Of a DNA stretch of 33,280 bases, positions 28,185 to 33,280 are shown one piece after another; positions within the stretch are counted from its first letter, which is position 1, and every line of letters begins with the position of its first letter. Both the position numbers and the translations under genes were made by a program. The DNA comes from Nitrosomonas mobilis (GTDB taxonomy: Bacteria; Pseudomonadota; Gammaproteobacteria; Burkholderiales; Nitrosomonadaceae): positions 1 through 33,280 of the forward strand of contig NZ_FMWO01000094.1 of NCBI RefSeq assembly GCF_900103035.1, read 5' to 3'. A model generated the notes under the pieces. It saw only the letters and a program-made list of their open reading frames with translations. It did not search any database and had not been told where the DNA came from.

Positions 28185-28772
28185 TTACGCCTTAAGCAAT
28201 ATTTTGACTGCATTATTAATAAGTTTTTCTAATTCTTTTTGTGGGAAACCTGCCTTCGCCATCGTTATCATACCGGTTATCAATGCTGCAACATGATTTG
28301 CAATTGCGCGGCAGTCAACTTCAGGCGCTATTTCTCCTTTTTCTTGGTCACTCTGAAGTCTTTTAATAATAGCGTTATGTAATGAACTTAATGCTGAGCT
28401 CAAGATATGTCTTGAGCTTTCGTCATGTTGTTCATTTTCTAATATAGAAAATACAACTAAACAGCCACCGGGATATGAGTGATTAAAATGCAAATAAATC
28501 ACCTCCATCAATACAGCATTTAGCGCATTTTCTGGTGAATCTGCGTTATCTAACGCTTCTATGAATTTAATTAGGATATGTTGTAGATAGTAGTTAAGTG
28601 CCTTTTCAAACAAGGCACGCTTGTTTCCAAATGCGTTATAGATACTTGTTATTTTAAGCCCCATAACTTGCTCAAGCTCTTTCATAGATGTGGCGGAATA
28701 GCCCTTCTTCCAGAAAAGCAGCATCGCCGATTCCAGTGCTTCAGTTTCATCAAAATTTTTTGTTCTGGTCAT
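28185..28772 (-). CDS. TetR/AcrR family transcriptional regulator
   Basis: A 195-residue repressor-type regulator. The N-terminal helix-turn-helix is clear: LFWKKGYSATSMKELEQVMG near residue 20, then LKITSIYNAFGNKRALFEKAL up to residue 58. The C-terminal ligand domain has a PGGCLVVF segment and ANHVAALITGMITMAKAG typical of the TetR C-terminal family that senses small electrophilic or phenolic compounds. It is divergent from the genes at 28911-31139 and two CGATCACTACA sites lie in the shared promoter, so it probably represses itself and the divergent operon. Confidence 0.93.
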   Translation of the reverse strand: MTRTKNFDETEALESAMLLFWKKGYSATSMKELEQVMGLKITSIYNAFGNKRALFEKALNYYLQHILIKFIEALDNADSPENALNAVLMEVIYLHFNHSYPGGCLVVFSILENEQHDESSRHILSSALSSLHNAIIKRLQSDQEKGEIAPEVDCRAIANHVAALITGMITMAKAGFPQKELEKLINNAVKILLKA

Positions 28773-28817
28773 CCTGAGCTATTTCTTAAAAAGAATTCGT
28801 ATTTTATTATATTAAAA

Positions 28818-28879
28818 CGATCACTACAAAAAGTCTTGACATAAGAGCCCATTAATTATACTGTATCGATCACTACAGT
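28818..28879 (+). promoter_or_regulatory. Promoter with two candidate TetR operators
   Basis: CGATCACTACA occurs at 28818-28828 and again within 28860-28879, where it forms an imperfect palindrome ACTGTATCGATCACTACAGT with 6-base arms. Between them TTGACA (28836-28841) and TATACT (28857-28862, spacing 15) or TACTGT (spacing 17) form a promoter reading towards 28911. A repressor at the second site would cover the -10 region. Confidence 0.6.
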
Positions 28880-28910
28880 AATTGCAGTGAAAATATTGCT
28901 CTTAGGAGAA

Positions 28911-29099
28911 ATGGTGATTGATGCGGATCGCTTTACTGTTACATAAGGGAGAAAAGTAAAAATTAATCTCAATGCGAAACGCGCTTGGTGGAATACAGGC
29001 AATGAAGATTTTTACTATGCCGCCATTCAGATTCCAGCAAACGGACTTAAAGCAGTTGGATTGAATGATGCAGATTTAGGAGAAGTAAAAGTGCCGTAA
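28911..29099 (+). pseudogene. Short ORF with an in-frame stop, unknown family
   Basis: From ATG at 28911 (AGGAGAA directly upstream) the frame reads MVIDADRFTVT, TAA at 28944, then continues open with GRKVKINLNAKRAWWNTGNE and DFYYAAIQIPANGLKAVGLN to a TAA at 29099. With the stop read through it would be a 62-codon gene, the first behind the TetR-controlled promoter. It may be a decayed gene or a fused 5' and 3' end left by a deletion. Family not recognised. Confidence 0.4.
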
Positions 29100-29170
29100 A
29101 TTTAACTAAACACCTACCCACTCTTAAGAGCTATCGAGCAAACACAATAAATTAAAATTGGAGAATTCAC

Positions 29171-29557
29171 ATGAAAGTAATTTCACCTCGCACACACGGT
29201 TATTTTGATTTTTTGACAGTCGCTATTTTTTTACTTGCGCCTACAGTATTAGGGTTAAGTCAGCTTCCTACTATGCTGGCATATGTCATCGCTGGTGTTC
29301 ATCTGGTCGTTACGCTGGCGTCTGATTTCCCATTTGGGATGTTTAAGCTAATTCCTTTTACCATTCACGGTTGGATTGAACGCTTGGTTGGCCCTTCGTT
29401 GATTGCCTTGCCTTTTATCTTTGGATTTGCAGATGAAGAAATAGCAAGAAATTTTTATATTGGTGTTGGTCTAGTTGTTATCGTACTTGGTTTTCTCACT
29501 GATTATAAAGCTGTAGAAAGGGAGAAAATGAATGTCAAAGGAGCAGTCAAATATTAA
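29171..29557 (+). CDS. SPW-repeat-like small membrane protein
   Basis: A 128-residue protein with four hydrophobic helices at about residues 15-32, 36-54, 72-95 and 100-116. It begins MKVISPRTHGYFDFLTVAIF; the SPRTHG-D and the internal GPSLIALPFIFGF are typical of the small four-helix SPW/DUF-type membrane proteins, function unknown. TTGGAG precedes the ATG by eight bases. It sits in the TetR-controlled group before a decayed flavin enzyme and a quinone-conjugate reductase. Confidence 0.75.
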   Translation: MKVISPRTHGYFDFLTVAIFLLAPTVLGLSQLPTMLAYVIAGVHLVVTLASDFPFGMFKLIPFTIHGWIERLVGPSLIALPFIFGFADEEIARNFYIGVGLVVIVLGFLTDYKAVEREKMNVKGAVKY

Positions 29558-29586
29558 TCAGTATTAGGCTAGCGTTTTATGTATGC

Positions 29587-30077
29587 GAGCATTTCTATGC
29601 TGCACGGGCTAGGCATTTTTTGGATGGGCAAGGCGCAAGCGGTCGCGTTACATTAATCATAACGAGAGGCCTGCGTCCGCCCATCTATTTTGCTAAAGCA
29701 CTTGCATTAGAGCCAGACGGTATTGCTCTATCAAATAGTGCGCTGCAAACAATCGGTTGTGTTGCAGCAAGAATGTGTGCCACACAAATAACCGTCCTTC
29801 TAACCGCCTTTCTGGCATTCCCATGCAGAAAGACGATCTTAGACAACAATTAAATATCGACAAACCTTCCTAAAAAATTGCTAATTTCTTGCGAGCGCCG
29901 GTTGAATTAATGCATGTGGTGTGGCAAGGGTCCGTAGTCATACGCACTTCAATCAATTCAATAACCATGATCTTGCAGCCTGGAGTCACGATACGGCACT
30001 ACTATCAGGCGTTGCGTTTTCTGGTCTTGGAGAAAAATCTACTAGTTGGCCTAGTAGCGGTGGAATCCGTTACACTT
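29587..30077 (+). pseudogene. FMN-binding glutamate synthase-like protein, decayed C-terminus
   Basis: Successive frames carry RARHFLDGQGASGRVTLIIT, FAKALALEPDGIALSNSALQ, TIGCVAARMCATQ, then QKDDLRQQLNIDKP, LRAPVELM and HTHFNQFNNHDLAAWSHDTA with GVAFSGLGEKS to a stop near 30077. This is the C-terminal end of the FMN-dependent glutamate synthase-like family (ITGGLR-P-DF-KALALGADGIA-NSA-QAIGCVAARMC). At least three frameshifts separate the pieces and the N-terminal two thirds are missing. Confidence 0.82.
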
Positions 30078-30161
30078 GATGGCCCGTTTGTCATGAATAC
30101 TAAGACTGGAATATTACAGTCATTTGAAGATTTCAAACAAAACAAATTTTAGGTAATCGAG

Positions 30162-31139
30162 ATGGGTATATTAATTGATGGGCAATGGCAGAATACTTGG
30201 TATCCAACTGAAGAAACCCAGGGACGTTTTATTCGTTCGGCGGCCCAGTTTCGCAACTGGATCACAGCAGATGGTTCTGCCGGGCCGAGTGGGCGCGCAG
30301 GCTTCCAGGCGGAAGCGAGGAGATATCATTTGTATGTTTCTTATGCTTGCCCCTGGGCAAATCGCACACTAATTTTTCGTAAGATTAAAGGACTGGAAAA
30401 AATAATATCCCTGTCCGTCGTGCATTGGCATATGGCAGAAGAAGGCTGGACCTTTAACAATGATGAAGGTGTCATTGCCGATCCGATTTTTAACGCACCC
30501 TATTTGCGCGATATATATCTAAAAGCAAATAAGAATTACTCAGGACGTGTCACTGTCCCCATCCTTTGGGATAAAAAAACCAGTACGATTGTTTCCAATG
30601 AATCTTCGGAAATTATACGCATGTTCAATAGTGCCTTTGATGACTTAGGTGCTGCTGATGGTGATTATTATCCAGAGAAATTGCGCAACGAAATTGAGAT
30701 GGTTAATACACGTATCTATGACACGGTAAACAATGGCGTTTATAAAGCAGGTTTTGCTACCACACAGGAAGCTTATGAAGAAGCGGTGATCCCGTTATTC
30801 GAATCATTGGATTGGCTAGAACACAAACTGACGGCACAGCGTTACTTAACCGGCAATCAGATCACCGAAGCAGACTGGCGTTTATTCACCACACTGATTC
30901 GTTTTGATCCGGTATATGTGGGACATTTCAAATGTAATATGAAACGCCTGATTGATTACCCGAACCTTTGGGCGTACACACGCGATCTTTACCAACAGCC
31001 TGGCGTTGCTGAGACGATTAATATGGTTCATATAAAAAATCATTATTATGTTAGCCATACCAGCATCAATCCAAGTGGCGTGGTGCCTTTAGGACCAGTG
31101 ATCGATTTTAACGTTCGCCATGGCCGCGATAAACTATAG
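30162..31139 (+). CDS. Glutathionyl-hydroquinone reductase (Xi-class GST)
   Basis: A 325-residue enzyme that reduces S-glutathionyl-hydroquinones to hydroquinones with a second glutathione. The catalytic Cys63 lies in YACPWANRT, the family motif; the N-terminal thioredoxin fold is followed by the all-helical C-terminal domain from about residue 165, with LTGNQITEADWRLFTTLIRF near residue 230 and the NPSGVVPLGP end typical of the YqjG/ECM4 family. AGGTAATCGAG gives the ribosome binding site. The stop codon TAG shares its last G with the first base of the decayed IS element at 31139. Confidence 0.94.
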   Translation: MGILIDGQWQNTWYPTEETQGRFIRSAAQFRNWITADGSAGPSGRAGFQAEARRYHLYVSYACPWANRTLIFRKIKGLEKIISLSVVHWHMAEEGWTFNNDEGVIADPIFNAPYLRDIYLKANKNYSGRVTVPILWDKKTSTIVSNESSEIIRMFNSAFDDLGAADGDYYPEKLRNEIEMVNTRIYDTVNNGVYKAGFATTQEAYEEAVIPLFESLDWLEHKLTAQRYLTGNQITEADWRLFTTLIRFDPVYVGHFKCNMKRLIDYPNLWAYTRDLYQQPGVAETINMVHIKNHYYVSHTSINPSGVVPLGPVIDFNVRHGRDKL

Positions 31140-31998
31140 GGCACCTCTAAAAATACCCAAAAAAATGAATGAACCTGATGCAGGAAAATATTTCATAAGT
31201 TTTTTACAGTTTTGGTTCTAGATTTGTAGATTTTTGACTGCCTGAGGTGCTATCTAAGTGCTATTTTTTAGCTATCTCAGGAAATTCCGGGCGCAATAAT
31301 TCTGTTGAAGCTGAAGTGTTTTTTGCGGATGCGTGTCACGACACACCTGATGATATAAACAAGGTTGAACAAGCCTATTTATATTTTTGCGCTTGCGCAG
31401 CCGATGGTGCGAATAGTGATTTCACCCATTTTATCTACCATCGAGCCAAATAATACATGCTCAACCCGCGCACCTGTGATTTTTTCTTGTTGCTGTGCTG
31501 CTGTGAGCAATAATTACGCACACCCATTTAATGAATGTGGCTTTTGTGCCCGGTTACGACCAGATCCTCTTCCTGCGCATGACTGCGATAGGCCGAGTCC
31601 GTGTAAATATCCGCTGCACCCGTTGCAGGGGATTGCAGCACGTCTTCCGGAATTCGGCTGTCATGGACTTATGCTGAAATTATCTCTGATGCAGTGATCA
31701 GCTGTTTTCTTACCTCGTATTGCGTTGTCTGGGTACCGCTACAAAGGTTGCATCGATAATCTGACCTGACCCGCAGTTCCACATCCAGTTCCCGTAGGCA
31801 TTCATCAAACCGGGCAAACAAACGCTCCATCAGGCGTTTTTCCTCCAATTCCTTCCGAAATACCCACATGGTCCTGACATCAGGCACGACACCCGATCAA
31901 AGTGCTTGCGCCCAGCCTATTGCATCAGAGACAAACAAAAAACAGCACCCCTACCCTCTTTTTGTCAAATTCTTGAACTTGGGTTTTTAGAGGCGCCC
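31139..31998 (-). mobile_element. Decayed IS5-family element
   Basis: An 860-base element bounded by imperfect inverted repeats, GGGCACCTCTAAAAA at 31139-31153 and the complement of GGGCGCCTCTAAAAA at 31984-31998. The transposase reads leftward on the minus strand in pieces: MPDVRTMWVFRKELEEKRLM near 31887, then DIYTDSAYRSHAQEEDLV near 31590, then MGEITIRTIG and IGLFNLVY near 31380. Stops and frameshifts interrupt it throughout. No matching target duplication is visible at the borders. Confidence 0.8.
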
Positions 31999-32327
31999 TT
32001 AAGTGATACCAGCTGTCTAAACTTAATTTGGGGAACAACATCAAATTGCCGGTCAAGACTATTTGTTGAAATTACTTACTTCATTATGATTGCTGTTTGT
32101 CTCGCTGATTACGACTCATGCGTTCAATCAATTCCATTCATACTTTGTGTTCCGTTAATTTCATCGTGCACAACTCTATACCTCAATGCGCGCTGGACAA
32201 ACAATTCATCTGCGTATTCCACGGAAACTGGACACTCAGTCCACGGCAAACTGGACAGTCGGAGCGTAGCGACGCGGGGGTTGTTTTTTACTCCTGATTT
32301 GAGGGTTTAGTCAAATCTCTTTCCTGA
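31999..32327. other. Intergenic region with IS-end-like repeats
   Basis: No gene was recognised. Two similar units, CCACGGAAACTGGACACT at 32219-32236 and CCACGGCAAACTGGACAGTC at 32241-32260, resemble the multiple terminal repeats of IS21-family elements. The ORF-like frame on the forward strand has no recognisable domain. Confidence 0.4.
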
Positions 32328-33278
32328 TTAGTTACCTATCTCAGAAATTCTCAATATACCGATCGGAAGAGGTTCTGTCGTTGCGGCGGCGCGCAGCAAT
32401 CGCGGCACCATGGCAGCCAAATCAAAACGGCGATTGAAGCGATAGGAGAATTCTGCAAGATAGCGCTGTGCATACTTGGCGTGATTGAATGCATGGTAGG
32501 TTCCGCTGAAGGCAGTCTTGAGATTGCCAAGAAGCGTATTGACCCAGCGAAACTCGGCACGCTGCACAGCAGATTTGCCACTTCCCACAATATGGCGCTC
32601 ATGCTGCGCGGCTGTATGCGTAACCGCCCCGAAACACCCCAAACCATCAGATACGACTCGTGCAGTAGATGACAGACATTCAGCCGACCACTGTTTGAGC
32701 GCTTCATATGTAAAACCCGCTACGGGAGTCAAGCGTATATAAAGTGGCTTCCCCTCGCTGTTTGTTTGTATTGCCGCTACAAATGGCGTCTTACTTGCCG
32801 CGCCCCGCCCGCGCTTTCCCGGCCTTTCACCTCCCAGATAAGCATCGTCAACCTCCACGCGTCCATCCAGACGGCGTTGCTCTTCGCGCAGCAGCATGGT
32901 CTGTAACAGCTTATGCTTGATCGACCATGCCGTTTTGTAACTTACCCCCAGCTGACGTTTGAGTTCCAATGCACTGACCGCATTCTTGCTTTGCGTCATC
33001 AAGTAAATGGCCAGAAACCAGGTTCTTAGCGGTAATTTAGTATTTTCAAACACGGTGCCGACAATTGAAGAACATTGGTAGCCACAATCCAGGCATTCCC
33101 ATAGCTTGCGGCCGTTATGGGTACAGGAATATCGCTCCCCATCGCAGCGCAGGCATCTCCAGCCATGTGGCCACCTCGCAGCAAACAATGCTGCTTCACA
33201 TTGTGCTTCCGTGCCATATTGATGCAGAAATTCATGCAGTGACAGGCCTGCCTGAAACTGAATTTTATTCATCGCCAT
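32328..33278 (-). CDS. IS1595-family (ISXO2-like) transposase
   Basis: A 316-residue transposase in one intact frame. The N-terminus has a Zn-ribbon (CLRCDGERYSC and WECLDCGYQCS, residues about 42-67). A helix-turn-helix segment follows (ALELKRQLGVSYKTAW near residue 105). The ISXO2 DDE core has its first Asp in VEVDDAYLGG near residue 143, the second in VVSDGLGCF near residue 210, and the conserved WVNTLLGNLK near residue 245. GC content and the intact frame suggest an active or recent copy. The window ends two bases after the ATG, so the left boundary of the element is not visible. Confidence 0.92.
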   Translation of the reverse strand: MAMNKIQFQAGLSLHEFLHQYGTEAQCEAALFAARWPHGWRCLRCDGERYSCTHNGRKLWECLDCGYQCSSIVGTVFENTKLPLRTWFLAIYLMTQSKNAVSALELKRQLGVSYKTAWSIKHKLLQTMLLREEQRRLDGRVEVDDAYLGGERPGKRGRGAASKTPFVAAIQTNSEGKPLYIRLTPVAGFTYEALKQWSAECLSSTARVVSDGLGCFGAVTHTAAQHERHIVGSGKSAVQRAEFRWVNTLLGNLKTAFSGTYHAFNHAKYAQRYLAEFSYRFNRRFDLAAMVPRLLRAAATTEPLPIGILRISEIGN

Positions 33279-33280
33279 TG

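Noticed and set aside
31906..32310. 134-codon open frame on the plus strand
   Set aside because: It begins inside IS debris, crosses the IS border at 31998 and IS21-like repeats, and resembles no family.
1..33280. tRNA, rRNA or CRISPR array
   Set aside because: No cloverleaf with TTC-loop, no rRNA landmarks and no regularly spaced repeats were seen on reading both strands.

Overview
The window looks like an accessory, insertion-rich stretch of a betaproteobacterial chromosome. A Nitrosomonas-like ammonia oxidiser is my best guess. It rests on the mix of gene families (guanidine/urea carboxylase operon, integron relic, small CsbD/lmo0937-type stress proteins, Crp/Fnr paralogues) and not on any database match. 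Base composition is uneven: the IS at the left edge and the pgm/tkt block are GC-rich, while most of the rest is moderate to AT-rich. No rRNA, tRNA or CRISPR array was seen.

Layout. 1-1232: right part of an IS5-family element with an intact transposase. 1331-4258 (-): CheB-CheR-PAS hybrid. 4410-4780: IS6-type transposase remnant. 4983-10057 (+): polyphosphate/sugar-phosphate block made of a frameshifted PPK2 kinase, a DUF1840 protein, phosphoglucomutase and transketolase. 10289-16545: a cluster of small stress or metal proteins (Csp-like four-helix copper protein, EF-hand protein with a GEGKCG motif, two CsbD proteins, a broken BON lipoprotein, two lmo0937-type mini-membrane proteins, a peroxiredoxin, a small lipoprotein). 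A Crp/Fnr regulator, IS remnants and a MITE-like element are interleaved. 16693-18248: peroxiredoxin fragment, then a relic integron (attC, one cassette gene, a GTTRRRY junction and a divergent truncated intI). 18416-19606: degraded hypothetical genes, an ADP-ribosylglycohydrolase remnant and a DoxX membrane protein. 19767-26830 (-): guanidine-utilisation operon, read as promoter, guanidine-I (ykkC) riboswitch, APC permease, two DUF1989 proteins, biotin-dependent carboxylase, and a truncated, frameshifted allophanate hydrolase. 26950-27790: IS remnant and a broken Crp/Fnr gene. 28185-31139: TetR regulator with candidate operators, a short ORF with an in-frame stop, an SPW-like membrane protein, a decayed FMN-dependent glutamate synthase-like gene and a glutathionyl-hydroquinone reductase. 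31139-31998: decayed IS5-family element. 32328-33278 (-): IS1595 (ISXO2-like) transposase.

How it works together. The best-supported system is the riboswitch-controlled guanidine operon: import, carboxylation, deimination to allophanate. Its last enzyme is broken here, so allophanate would need another enzyme or would decay towards urea. The second notable structure is the integron relic, whose cassette carries an unrecognised 232-aa protein. The strongest overall theme is decay: at least ten recognisable genes are truncated, frameshifted or carry in-frame stops, and several lie next to IS ends.
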